Assembly (NCBI GenBank): GCA_033722295.1
Contig: JAWVZH010000001.1
Location: 1 to 64,000 of the forward strand
From: JAWVZH01 sp033722295
GTDB taxonomy: Bacteria; Bacteroidota; Bacteroidia; Chitinophagales; Saprospiraceae
Direction: 5' to 3'
Length of the DNA stretch: 64,000 nt
Positions 56,408-64,000 of the stretch are shown piece after piece; positions within the stretch are counted from its first letter, which is position 1; every line of letters starts with the position of its first letter. Under the pieces are notes generated by a model, which saw only the letters and a list, made by a program, of their open reading frames with translations, did not search any database and was not told the DNA's origin. Position numbers and translations under genes: made by a program.

Positions 56408-58881
56408 CACGGTCGGGGTTTTTTATCAAGTGCAAGGATGTTGGCAAATAACTTGTAGGCGCCCTCAACACCTGCTGGAAACTGTCGGAACCATGAAAGG
56501 CTGGAATAGACGTAATGGCCCTTACCGTATGGAGCGATCAACAAACTTCCATCCAAAGGTTCTTCACCGGGATCATGCATCGCCAACGGGGCGGCAAATG
56601 TTTCATCCCATTCGTCCGGGAAATATAATCCTCGTTCCTGTACCCATCCTTCAAATTCTTCCTGACCTATTGCATTGGGATAGTTCAGGACATCATGATC
56701 GGGAAGATTAAAATGGACTGGAGAATGCTCATCGGTCACACGCAATCTCGATAACTTCAGGGGTATGGGAGAAATATCCTGAGTAACCAGCCTGTGTCTC
56801 GTGTTGTATTGTAGTACGAGTGTTCCGCCATTTTCGGCGAAGTCGAATAAAATATTGTTCTTGTATTTCAGCTCATCAACAGTATTGAAGGCCCTGATAC
56901 CGATTATGACAACGTCATAACTGGCCAGTCGGTCCGGACTTATTGTACCCGGGTCGATGATGTCAACATCATATCCGAGTTGTCTGAGACTTTCGGCAAC
57001 CTTGTCACCGGCACCTTCAATATATCCGATGTTCACATCGGCAAGCTCTATATCGCTCCCGATAAAAGTAGCCCTGGCAGTTTTGACTATTTGTTGGATA
57101 GGGATGTGGTCGTATGAGATCCGGGTTTCCTGGTTGATACTTTCACCATCACCTGTAAGCAGTTCAAATTCTGTTCTGATCGCCTGCAAGGGTGCTGTTA
57201 CTGTGAAAGATATTGTTGCTTCCTCTCCGCGACCAAGATCCAATTCTCTTTGAGCCGGTGTGATCGTCCACCCTGATCCTCCGGAAAGTTCGATTGTAGT
57301 CGAAATATCCTTGAATGCCTTAACATGCACATTGATTGACTTTTCTTCACCGGTTCGAAAAAGAGTGATCTCATCGCTGAAAGAGGCTGATAATCCCGAA
57401 CTTACCGGAGCATTGTCTATGACTTCACCATCCACAGGATCGATATGTTTGTGCTTGATCGGTACAAAATGAGCTAAGGTCGTACCATTTATTTTCAAGA
57501 GGAGATCGACCCCAGCATCCGGAGCACTTTCCGGCTCTCCTATCATAGTTGGATCGGGAACGTGATACATTCCAAGTGTCGCCTTTTCATTGATCCAGAA
57601 CGGAGAAGTAGGCTGATCAGCTTCCACAGTAGAGACGAGTTCCAGATCGAAAGCCTCATTCTCCTTGAGAATACGCTGAATCTGAGTGTCCATTGAGATC
57701 CCGTGCGGTCTGACATCAATTATGTCAACCGTTACGGGAGAACGATTGATAACTTCCAGAGTCCACTCTACCGGCTCTCCAATGATCAATTCTTCGTCAT
57801 AGGTGAATGCTTCCAGGTGAAGACCCAGGCATTTTTTGATAATGGCATCCAGATCTCTCAGTTTTATATCCTTCCAATGTTTATCATCTATCTGGCTGAT
57901 AAGATTCCTGAGATCGAGCAAATCAGGAATACTTTCTTGAGGTGCGGTAAAATCAAAATCTGAAATGATAGAGGTGAGGAGGTTGTCTATGTCTTTTCCG
58001 CCTTTCACCCTGTTCCAGCTGATGTCAATACCATCAAAGATGTCATTCTTTTCGTCAGGAGATTTACCTAATAACAATTCGAGATATTCTATTTGTGACC
58101 CCCTTCGGAGTCTTGCACCAAACCCCTGACATTTGTGCATACTGCGACTCCTTGCAGCGATCTCATTGTTCGAGGCACCAAGTACCGGATAATAGGTGCC
58201 GACATCTACTTCGGCCATATTCTCTTTATTGGCCTCTGCAAACTTTTCCCGGCTTCCGTAGAACCACCATGATGTATTGAAGAAAAGTCGTGACGGTTCC
58301 CAGGTCTGCACATGGTCTAACTGGTCCGTAAACTGCTCAGGATCTCCTGCAAGATCAAAAGCTTCATACGACAGCATTGCGCTGGCGGTGTGGTGACCGT
58401 GAGTCCTTCTGGTTCTCTCGTGATTAAACCTGTTGATGATCACATCGGGCTTGAATTTACGGATGGCCCAGACCACATCTGCCAGAACTTCTTCGTTTTC
58501 CCAGATGTCCATGGTCTCTTCCGGCGTCTTGCTATATCCAAAATCATTGGCTCTTGAAAAAAATTGCTCGCCGCCATCTATCCTGCGCGCAGCCAGTAGT
58601 TCCTGGGTCCTGATAACGCCGAGTTGTGGACCTAATTCCGGTCCCAACAAGTTTTGACCTCCATCTCCTCTTGTGAGGGACAGGTATACGGTCCTTACCT
58701 TTCGATCATTACTCAGATGACTGATCATCCGGGTGTTTTCGTCATCAGGATGGGCCGCGACATAAAGTGCGGTGCCCAGGACACCCAATTTTTGAAGATC
58801 ATGGTATATCTCGGCAGATTGACACCACCCCGCCAGGGAGATCAGTAAGAACAACGGAATCGCAAATAATGATCTGTACAT
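56407..58881 (-). CDS. Secreted PIG-L family (LmbE-like) deacetylase with GATase-like domain
   Basis: About 824 residues from ATG 58881 (MYRSLFAIPLFLLISLAG, a signal peptide); the frame reaches 58911, but a promoter element at 58909-58916 makes that start unlikely. The N-terminal LmbE/PIG-L zinc hydrolase domain has AHPDDE at residues 43-48 and a later HGHH segment; the family removes N-acetyl groups from sugars such as GlcNAc derivatives. A middle part looks like beta-sandwich domains, and the end has a ThuA/class-I-amidotransferase-like domain (DVVIIGIRAFNTVDELKY, ENGGTLVLQYNT). First gene of the coupled operon with the small membrane protein and symporter. Confidence 0.88.
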   Translation of the reverse strand: MYRSLFAIPLFLLISLAGWCQSAEIYHDLQKLGVLGTALYVAAHPDDENTRMISHLSNDRKVRTVYLSLTRGDGGQNLLGPELGPQLGVIRTQELLAARRIDGGEQFFSRANDFGYSKTPEETMDIWENEEVLADVVWAIRKFKPDVIINRFNHERTRRTHGHHTASAMLSYEAFDLAGDPEQFTDQLDHVQTWEPSRLFFNTSWWFYGSREKFAEANKENMAEVDVGTYYPVLGASNNEIAARSRSMHKCQGFGARLRRGSQIEYLELLLGKSPDEKNDIFDGIDISWNRVKGGKDIDNLLTSIISDFDFTAPQESIPDLLDLRNLISQIDDKHWKDIKLRDLDAIIKKCLGLHLEAFTYDEELIIGEPVEWTLEVINRSPVTVDIIDVRPHGISMDTQIQRILKENEAFDLELVSTVEADQPTSPFWINEKATLGMYHVPDPTMIGEPESAPDAGVDLLLKINGTTLAHFVPIKHKHIDPVDGEVIDNAPVSSGLSASFSDEITLFRTGEEKSINVHVKAFKDISTTIELSGGSGWTITPAQRELDLGRGEEATISFTVTAPLQAIRTEFELLTGDGESINQETRISYDHIPIQQIVKTARATFIGSDIELADVNIGYIEGAGDKVAESLRQLGYDVDIIDPGTISPDRLASYDVVIIGIRAFNTVDELKYKNNILFDFAENGGTLVLQYNTRHRLVTQDISPIPLKLSRLRVTDEHSPVHFNLPDHDVLNYPNAIGQEEFEGWVQERGLYFPDEWDETFAAPLAMHDPGEEPLDGSLLIAPYGKGHYVYSSLSWFRQFPAGVEGAYKLFANILALDKKPRP

Positions 58882-58908
58882 ATTCTTATGGTATGAAATG
58901 AAGTATGG

Positions 58909-58916
58909 CAAATATA
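58909..58916 (-). promoter_or_regulatory. Candidate -7 element of the PIG-L operon
   Basis: On the minus strand 58916-58909 reads TATATTTG (TAnnTTTG). A one-mismatch -33 (TTTC, 58937-58934) is 17 bp upstream. The start codon at 58881 would be about 20 bp from the transcription start. Confidence 0.5.
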
Positions 58917-59000
58917 GGAGAAACGTACGTAGTGAAAAGATTGATTTATATATAGCGAAATTTTTTAATATAAATATTTTTTATATACGTAATTCACCTG

Positions 59001-59008
59001 TATATTTG
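59001..59008 (+). promoter_or_regulatory. Candidate -7 element, + strand, before the tiny ORF
   Basis: TATATTTG fits TAnnTTTG; the position for the -33 element holds TTTT. A transcript from here would start near 59015 and carry the 27-codon frame at 59143. The 58917-59142 stretch is otherwise AT-rich and holds no recognisable gene. Confidence 0.4.
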
Positions 59009-59142
59009 TTGTTAGGTATGGAGGTTTTTAATATCTGATAATCTTAACGTCATTGTTTGATTATTGAGAAAAAAATCCCAATTTCAAGCTATCCCAACGA
59101 ATTTTACCCGAAATTTTAAAAATCGATTTAACTAATCAACTT

Positions 59143-59226
59143 ATGCTGGTTCTAGTGGTAGTTTCGACAGTATTTGCTATTGCCCTTTTCGTTAAAATTG
59201 TTCCTGTTCTTACCAGGAAGTTCTAA
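59143..59226 (+). CDS. Possible 27-residue membrane microprotein
   Basis: An ATG-to-TAA frame of 27 codons giving MLVLVVVSTVFAIALFVKIV and a basic tail (PVLTRKF): a single hydrophobic helix with a positive C-terminus. A promoter-like TATATTTG lies about 135 bp upstream. The coding call rests on hydropathy and this promoter; the match to a known family is not recognised. Confidence 0.4.
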   Translation: MLVLVVVSTVFAIALFVKIVPVLTRKF

Positions 59227-59373
59227 AGCCATATCAGCGCTCCTGGAAACCGATTTTGGACGGATAATGCTCCGGTATTGTTATCGGGGTGAATGGATAT
59301 TCGGGTCAATGATTGAAGTGAGGTGCTTGATATGCAGAAACATTCGAAGGGATATCTCCCTTTTGGGATGTAG

Positions 59374-59583
59374 TTAGCCTTTTGCAGGCTCTGGAAGTTT
59401 GCAATCCTCCTCCGGTTTCTTTCCACATACGGTGCATTCTCCGATGTCGTCCTTGAGCATGGGATTGTTTGTGGCGCAGGTTCCGCGGAATTCCTTACCC
59501 GTCACTACATGACGGAGATTTATCAGAATAAAGGATATTCCGAAAATTGCGAATATGATAATTAGTGTGATTAGGAACTGCAT
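59374..59583 (-). CDS. Small Cys-rich membrane protein, NqrM-like
   Basis: A 69-residue protein. The start at 59583 gives MQFLITLIIIFAIFGISFIL, one N-terminal membrane helix. The soluble part contains four Cys residues in the pattern GTC-x17-CTVC-x7-C, reminiscent of the NqrM (DUF539) protein that matures Na+-translocating NADH:quinone reductase and of the 'membrane or secreted protein' family in Bacteroidota. The Cys could bind iron or zinc. Function is uncertain. It is divergent from mazG with 41 bp between. Confidence 0.7.
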   Translation of the reverse strand: MQFLITLIIIFAIFGISFILINLRHVVTGKEFRGTCATNNPMLKDDIGECTVCGKKPEEDCKLPEPAKG

Positions 59584-59587
59584 ATCG

Positions 59588-59595
59588 TAACTTTG
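59588..59595 (+). promoter_or_regulatory. Candidate -7 element of mazG
   Basis: TAACTTTG fits TAnnTTTG, 29 bp before the mazG ATG. It lies back-to-back with a minus-strand element at 59599-59606. Confidence 0.45.
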
Positions 59596-59598
59596 CAA

Positions 59599-59606
59599 CA
59601 AAGATA
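59599..59606 (-). promoter_or_regulatory. Candidate -7 element of the NqrM-like gene
   Basis: On the minus strand 59606-59599 reads TATCTTTG (TAnnTTTG); CAAA at 59629-59632 gives a TTTG -33 element at 22-bp spacing, slightly long. It would start transcription about 10 bp before the NqrM-like ATG. Confidence 0.45.
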
Positions 59607-59624
59607 CCAACTCAAGGTTTTCTT

Positions 59625-60398
59625 ATGGCAAAAAAATCGAAGTTAGAAGCGTTTGGCCGTCTCCTGGATATCATGGACGATCTGAGAGCCGGATGTCCAT
59701 GGGACAGGAAGCAGACCATGGAGAGCCTCAGGAATCTCACCATCGAAGAGACATACGAGCTGGCGGACGCCATACTGGAAGAAGATCTACAAGGGGTCAA
59801 GGAAGAATTGGGAGATCTGCTGCTCCATATGGTGTTCTACGCAAAGATAGGGGATGAAAAAAGTGCATTTGACATAGAGGATGTTCTGCATGCCGTGTGT
59901 GATAAGCTCATCGAAAGGCATCCCCACATCTATGGTGATCTTGATGTTTCAGATGAAGAAGAAGTCAAGCAAAATTGGGAAAAACTAAAACTGAAATCTG
60001 GTAAGAAATCAGTCCTTTCTGGTGTGCCCAATTCACTTCCCAGCCTGGTCAAGGCCCAGCGATTGCAGGATAAGACTGCCCAGGTCGGATTCGAATGGGA
60101 CGAAACACACCAGGTATATGAAAAGGTCAAGGAAGAGTTGGCCGAACTCCAGGAGGCTATAGAATCGGGGCAACAGAAAGAAATCGAAGCGGAATATGGA
60201 GATGTCCTGTTCGCGCTGGTCAATTATGGCAGGTTTTTGAAGGTAGAACCAGAGACAGCTCTTGAGAAGATCAACAAAAAGTTCAAGAAACGATTTGAGT
60301 ATATCGAGACACATGCCACCAAGCCTTTAGAGGAGATGACCCTTGAAGAAATGGATGTTTTATGGGGAGAGGCCAAAGCCGGCGAAGTGCACAAATAA
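59625..60398 (+). CDS. mazG: Nucleoside triphosphate pyrophosphohydrolase MazG
   Basis: MazG hydrolyses NTPs and dNTPs to monophosphates and pyrophosphate, a house-cleaning activity that can also affect ppGpp levels. The 257 residues form two MazG domains. The first has GCPWDRKQTMESL, EETYELADAI and VKEELGDLLLHM with the metal-binding E-E-x-x-D-type residues; the second repeats this around KEELAELQEAI and EYGDVLFALVNY. It lies upstream of rpsO. Confidence 0.95.
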   Translation: MAKKSKLEAFGRLLDIMDDLRAGCPWDRKQTMESLRNLTIEETYELADAILEEDLQGVKEELGDLLLHMVFYAKIGDEKSAFDIEDVLHAVCDKLIERHPHIYGDLDVSDEEEVKQNWEKLKLKSGKKSVLSGVPNSLPSLVKAQRLQDKTAQVGFEWDETHQVYEKVKEELAELQEAIESGQQKEIEAEYGDVLFALVNYGRFLKVEPETALEKINKKFKKRFEYIETHATKPLEEMTLEEMDVLWGEAKAGEVHK

Positions 60399-60437
60399 CA
60401 AAACCGGGTTTGAGACGTTCTGAGAACTATATTTTCT

Positions 60438-60445
60438 TATCTTTG
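60438..60445 (+). promoter_or_regulatory. Candidate -7 element of rpsO
   Basis: TATCTTTG fits TAnnTTTG, 48 bp before the rpsO start at 60493. The nearest TTTG upstream (60409-60412) is 25 bp away, longer than usual. Confidence 0.5.
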
Positions 60446-60492
60446 CCGCGCTAAACTTGATTTTCGTAATCTCTTTTGGTAAAAAAATTAAT

Positions 60493-60768
60493 ATGCCGAC
60501 ATATTTAACTCAGGAAAAAAAGAGGGAGATCTTCAAAGAATACGGAGGCTCCGAAACCAACACAGGTGGAACCGAGGCGCAAGTCGCCTTGTTGACCTAC
60601 AAAATTACCAGCCTTTCAAGTCATTTAAGATCGAACAGCAAGGATCATTCATGTAGAAGAACTTTGCTGACTCTGGTTGGTAGAAGAAAACGATTGTTGA
60701 ACTATCTTGCCAAGAAGGATATCAACAAGTATCGTGCGTTAACTGCCAAATTGGGTCTGAGAAAGTAA
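60493..60768 (+). CDS. rpsO: 30S ribosomal protein S15
   Basis: S15 binds 16S rRNA early in 30S assembly and contacts 23S rRNA in a bridge. The start at 60493 gives the expected 91-residue protein beginning MPTYLTQEKKREIF; an upstream in-frame ATG (60457) would add 12 atypical residues. The HSCRRTLLTLVGRRKRLLNYL segment is diagnostic. It precedes pnp as in many bacteria. Confidence 0.97.
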   Translation: MPTYLTQEKKREIFKEYGGSETNTGGTEAQVALLTYKITSLSSHLRSNSKDHSCRRTLLTLVGRRKRLLNYLAKKDINKYRALTAKLGLRK

Positions 60769-60781
60769 GATAACTCGGACA

Positions 60782-60798
60782 ATTCCAGTTATTGGAAT
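60782..60798 (+). other. Small hairpin in the rpsO-pnp spacer
   Basis: attcca (60782-60787) can pair with tggaat (60793-60798) around a 5-base loop. In E. coli this spacer holds an RNase III site that starts pnp autoregulation. The hairpin here is short, and the same role is not shown. Confidence 0.25.
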
Positions 60799-60912
60799 GA
60801 GATGGTAACTTAAGGCTTCTTCTCTTCTGGATATGGCCGAACACGTTCTGCCGATCTTTGGGAATGATCCATCATTGCTGTGTAAGTTTTAAAAAAGATT
60901 AAATTTTATTGA

Positions 60913-63114
60913 ATGGGACAAATTAATCCGATCACAACGTCATTCAACCTTCCCGACGGACGTGAAGTCATAATTGAAACAGGAAAATTAGCAACGCAGG
61001 CAGACGGTTCTGTAGTTATCAAAATGGGCAAGACGATGCTCTTCGCCTCAGTGGTAAGTGCTGAAGAACCCAGAGAGGGACAGAGTTTCTTCCCACTGTC
61101 AGTTGATTATCAGGAAAAATATGCCTCTGCGGGCCGTATTCCGGGCAACTTCTTCAGAAGGGAGGCAAAATTATCGGACTATGAAATCCTCATTTGCAGG
61201 CTTGTAGATCGTGCAATACGCCCTCTTTTCCCCGATGGTTATATGAATGATACACAGGTGATCATCAATTTGATCTCCGCGGACGATGACGATATGCCCG
61301 ATGCCCTGGCGGCGTTGGCGGCATCTGCTGCCCTGGCAGTAAGTGACATTCCTTTTGCCGGGCCCATCTCCGAAGTTCGTGTAGCCAAGATAGATGGACA
61401 ATATCAGGTCAATCCCACTCGATCGGCTCTTGAGAATGCTACAGTCGATGTCATTGTCGCAGCTACAATGGACAATGTGATGATGGTTGAAGGAGAAGCA
61501 AGGGAGTGCAGCGAGAAGGAATTGATCGAGGCGATCAAGGTTGGACATGATGCCATTAAAGTTCAATGTCAGGCGCAACTCGACCTCGCTCAAAAGGTGG
61601 GTGAGAAGGCACTCAATAAAAGAGAGTTCGTTCAACCTGAAATCAGCGAAGAGGTAGCTGAGTTGGTAAAACAGATGACCAGGGACAAGATCTACGATAT
61701 TGCTAAAGGTCAACTCGCTAAACATGAAAGAAAGGAAGGCTTCAAGAATATCAAGGAGAGTATGATAGAAGCCCTCACCGAGGAAAAAGGTGAGGAGTAT
61801 ATGGAGGAAATGACGGAGCAGTACGAAGAAGAGTTCGAAAACCTTAAAAAGGATATTATAAGAGAAATGGTCATGGGCGAAGGCGTAAGACTGGACGGGC
61901 GGAAATATGATGAGATAAGAGACATCTGGTGTGAAGTGGATTATCTGCCCTCGGCGCACGGATCAGCTATCTTCACCAGGGGCGAGACCCAGAGTTTGAC
62001 CACGCTGACACTTGGTACCAAGAGAGACGAAATGCTGATCGACACGGCCCTTGCATTTTACAATGAAGGTTTTATTCTGCATTATAACTTCCCGGCATTT
62101 TCCGTTGGTGAGATCAAACCGATGAGGGGGCCGGGCCGAAGAGAAGTTGGACACGCCAATCTGGCGGGAAGATCGATTCGTCAGGTCTTGCCCAAGGATA
62201 GTCCGTACACGACAAGGATCGTTTCGGATATCATGGAAAGTAACGGTTCATCATCCATGGCAACTGTATGTGCCGGAACCCTGGCTCTTATGGATGCCGG
62301 TATACCGATAAAGGCGCCTGTATCCGGAATTGCGATGGGTATGATCTCTGATGGTAACAGGAATGCAATTCTATCTGATATTCTGGGTGATGAAGATGCC
62401 CTTGGAGATATGGATTTTAAAGTCACCGGAACCAAAGAAGGTATCACTGCCTGTCAAATGGATATTAAGATCGAAGGATTGCCTTATGAGATCCTGGAGC
62501 AGGCACTGGAGCAGGCCAAACGCGGACGCATCCATATACTTGATGAGATGGCAAAAACATTGTCCGAACCTAGGCCGGATTATAAGCCTCATGCACCAAG
62601 GATCGAGGAGATCATTATTGACAAGAGCTTCATAGGTGCGGTGATCGGGCCTGGAGGAAAAATAATTCAGGAGCTTCAGGAAACCACAGATACAACCATC
62701 TCTATTGAAGAAGTTGATGGCAAGGGCATAGTTAATGTCGCAGGAAACAATAAGGAGAGTATTGATAAGGCACTGGAAAAGATCAAGTCGATCGCCTTCA
62801 CTCCTGAAGTTGGGGATGTCTACGATGCGGTTGTGGCTTCCGTTATGCCTTATGGTGTCTTTGTGGACTTCAAAGGTCAAAGCGGCCTGCTTCACGTTTC
62901 CGAGATATCGCACTCTCATATCGACAGGGTAGATGAAGTTTTCAAGGAAGGGGATGAGGTCAAGGTAAAATTGATAGGAATAGACCCTAAATCCGGAAAA
63001 ATGCGTCTGTCTCGCAAGGCCTTATTGCCAAAGCCGGAAGGTCGACAGGACAACGGAGGAGGAAGAGGCGATAACCGTGGAGGAAGGAGAGATGACAGGA
63101 GAGACAGAAACTAG
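60913..63114 (+). CDS. pnp: Polyribonucleotide nucleotidyltransferase (PNPase)
   Basis: PNPase degrades RNA 3' to 5' phosphorolytically. The 733 residues form two RNase PH domains (about 10-150 and 320-540, with RAIRPLFPDGY and GRREVGHANLAGRS), a KH domain with GAVIGPGGKIIQELQ (near 575), an S1 domain (about 635-705) and a C-terminal tail rich in Gly, Arg and Asp. It lies 144 bp after rpsO. A terminator follows. Confidence 0.98.
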   Translation: MGQINPITTSFNLPDGREVIIETGKLATQADGSVVIKMGKTMLFASVVSAEEPREGQSFFPLSVDYQEKYASAGRIPGNFFRREAKLSDYEILICRLVDRAIRPLFPDGYMNDTQVIINLISADDDDMPDALAALAASAALAVSDIPFAGPISEVRVAKIDGQYQVNPTRSALENATVDVIVAATMDNVMMVEGEARECSEKELIEAIKVGHDAIKVQCQAQLDLAQKVGEKALNKREFVQPEISEEVAELVKQMTRDKIYDIAKGQLAKHERKEGFKNIKESMIEALTEEKGEEYMEEMTEQYEEEFENLKKDIIREMVMGEGVRLDGRKYDEIRDIWCEVDYLPSAHGSAIFTRGETQSLTTLTLGTKRDEMLIDTALAFYNEGFILHYNFPAFSVGEIKPMRGPGRREVGHANLAGRSIRQVLPKDSPYTTRIVSDIMESNGSSSMATVCAGTLALMDAGIPIKAPVSGIAMGMISDGNRNAILSDILGDEDALGDMDFKVTGTKEGITACQMDIKIEGLPYEILEQALEQAKRGRIHILDEMAKTLSEPRPDYKPHAPRIEEIIIDKSFIGAVIGPGGKIIQELQETTDTTISIEEVDGKGIVNVAGNNKESIDKALEKIKSIAFTPEVGDVYDAVVASVMPYGVFVDFKGQSGLLHVSEISHSHIDRVDEVFKEGDEVKVKLIGIDPKSGKMRLSRKALLPKPEGRQDNGGGRGDNRGGRRDDRRDRN

Positions 63115-63156
63115 TATCTCAATAAGCATTTTGCGCTCATATTGATGACAAGAAAT

Positions 63157-63184
63157 AAGCCCGGTTCGAAAGACCGGGCTTTTT
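63157..63184 (+). terminator. Rho-independent terminator after pnp
   Basis: The arms aagcccggt (63157-63165) and accgggctt (63173-63181) are perfectly complementary and end in tttt. It is 43 bp after the pnp stop. Confidence 0.9.
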
Positions 63185-63420
63185 AATTACACGTGACTTG
63201 ATGTGGCTGATCAACCGACCTCCAGCTATATAAGCGCAATAGATGTAGTAAGGCTAAAGAGGTCATGTCGCATCAGGATAGTGTCTTCATTGGCATAGAT
63301 ATCGTATTTATATATCCCTCCCTTTCATATCGATGCAACATATTTACTCGTTATCTATATGTATTTTGAACTATTTGGATAGTTAAGACGTAATTTCTAG
63401 TAGAAGCTTGTACATATTAC
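63185..63420. other. Intergenic region before the sigma factor gene
   Basis: About 235 bp with no gene. It should contain the sigma factor promoter, but no clear TAnnTTTG element was identified (TTTG occurs at 63374-63377 without a matching -7). Confidence 0.5.
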
Positions 63421-64000
63421 ATGAGGCAGTTAAAAATTACCAATAAGATCACCAACAGGGAGAGCCTGGCGTTAGAGAAGTATCTCAACGATATCGGGCG
63501 TATAGACCTGTTGACTGCCGATGAAGAAGCGGAACTGGCTTCAAGGATAAGACAGGGTGATAAAGAGGCGCTCGACCGCCTTACCAAAGCTAACCTCAGA
63601 TTTGTTGTCAGCGTCGCCAAGCAATACCAAAACCAGGGATTAAGTCTTAGTGACCTCATCAATGAGGGCAATGTCGGCCTGATGAAAGCCGCTAAGAGAT
63701 TTGACGAGACCAAAGGATTCAAGTTTATCAGCTACGCCGTGTGGTGGATCCGTCAATCCATACTCCAGGCCATTGTTGAGTACAGCCGACTGGTCAGACT
63801 ACCCCTTAACAAGGTCAATTCGTACAATCGCGTCAGGGAAGCCTATACATCATTTATTCAGGAGTTCGAAAGAGAACCAAGTCATGAGGAACTGGCGGAC
63901 CTCCTCGATATGAAGCCCAAGGATGTGGCCAACACTCTGAGTCAATCCAATCGACATTTATCCTTCGATGCGCCTGTAGGAAGCGATGAGGACAGTGGTG
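63421..64000 (+). CDS. rpoD: Primary RNA polymerase sigma factor (RpoD/SigA type), cut by the window end
   Basis: The frame begins [16 protein letters not shown] and continues open to the window edge (193 codons seen). Region 1.2 ([16 protein letters not shown]), region 2.1-2.4 ([50 protein letters not shown]) and the start of region 3 are visible. It lacks the long N-terminal region 1.1 of E. coli sigma70, as is usual in Bacteroidota. This factor reads the TTTG/TAnnTTTG promoters noted elsewhere in the window. Regions 3 and 4 lie outside. Confidence 0.95.
   Translation, partial: MRQLKITNKITNRESLALEKYLNDIGRIDLLTADEEAELASRIRQGDKEALDRLTKANLRFVVSVAKQYQNQGLSLSDLINEGNVGLMKAAKRFDETKGFKFISYAVWWIRQSILQAIVEYSRLVRLPLNKVNSYNRVREAYTSFIQEFEREPSHEELADLLDMKPKDVANTLSQSNRHLSFDAPVGSDEDSG

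Noticed and set aside
58882..58911. Longer PIG-L N-terminus starting at 58911
   Set aside because: The extra residues would precede a good signal peptide, and the upstream ATG overlaps the likely promoter element.
59625..60398. mazG as part of a toxin-antitoxin pair
   Set aside because: No mazE/mazF-like gene lies next to it. The neighbours are the NqrM-like gene and rpsO.
61171..61959. 262-codon minus-strand open frame inside pnp
   Set aside because: It lies wholly antisense to the strongly conserved pnp gene, and its product (Phe/Leu/His-rich with no recognisable domain) looks like a reverse reading of an acidic protein.

Overview
The window looks like a chromosomal segment of a Bacteroidota bacterium, probably from the Saprospiraceae or a related lineage (the phylum is well supported; the family is inference). 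Evidence for the phylum: five genes encode large secreted proteins with type IX secretion (T9SS) C-terminal signals, either type A or the 'gliding-motility-associated' type B; a small lipoprotein carries a C-S-K-D-D-D surface-export signal; several genes are preceded by the Bacteroidota promoter form TTTG-N19-TAnnTTTG rather than a sigma70 -35/-10 pair; Shine-Dalgarno sequences are weak; and gene pairs typical of the phylum occur (STAS protein with RNase Z, PIG-L hydrolase with a sodium:solute symporter). No prophage, insertion sequence, CRISPR array or rRNA was seen.

Layout. 1-13 kb: tRNA-Gly, tRNA-Thr, tuf, tRNA-Trp, secE, nusG, rplK, rplA, rplJ, rplL, rpoB, rpoC, the classic translation/transcription cluster on the + strand, with two perfect hairpins (after tuf and before rpoB) and a terminator after rpoC. 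13.1-21.2 kb: a small lipoprotein gene (+), then a tight minus-strand gene string: conserved unknown gene, era, der, rfbC, rfbD, a T9SS type B protein gene and ribE. 21.2-25 kb: a NadR-like P-loop ATPase gene, a TPP riboswitch, a TonB-dependent receptor gene that the riboswitch should control (hence predicted thiamine uptake), and a minus-strand outer-membrane barrel gene. 25.1-39.6 kb: three consecutive giant secreted-protein genes built of tandem repeats: a reprolysin-like metalloprotease with five PKD dimers, a P-domain protein with eleven Ig-like modules, and a 1904-residue protein with three super-repeats of about 270 residues.

39.7-48 kb: cmk, a DUF2795-like gene, queA (all minus), an FtsX/MacB-type permease (+), then clpC, infC, rpmI, rplT (minus; infC lacks an ATG start). 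47.7-53.5 kb: STAS protein and RNase Z genes, a matrixin-like T9SS metalloprotease, tRNA-Lys with a textbook Bacteroidota promoter and a terminator, a Lys1-like dehydrogenase, a GNAT acetyltransferase and a tiny membrane protein. 53.7-59.6 kb: a DUF2911 protein; a minus-strand operon of PIG-L-like hydrolase, a 34-residue membrane protein and a sodium:solute symporter whose starts overlap; a tiny ORF; and a Cys-rich membrane protein resembling NqrM. 59.6-64 kb: mazG, rpsO, pnp and the start of the primary sigma factor gene, cut by the window edge.

Most of the window is core information processing (translation, transcription, ribosome-assembly GTPases, RNA turnover). The accessory character lies in the T9SS cargo, the riboswitch-linked receptor and the PIG-L/symporter operon. 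No wholly new system can be claimed from sequence alone. The most noteworthy items are the regular super-repeat architectures of the giant exported proteins, the riboswitch-receptor unit beside a NadR-like kinase, the coupled hydrolase/micropeptide/symporter operon, and the non-ATG infC start.
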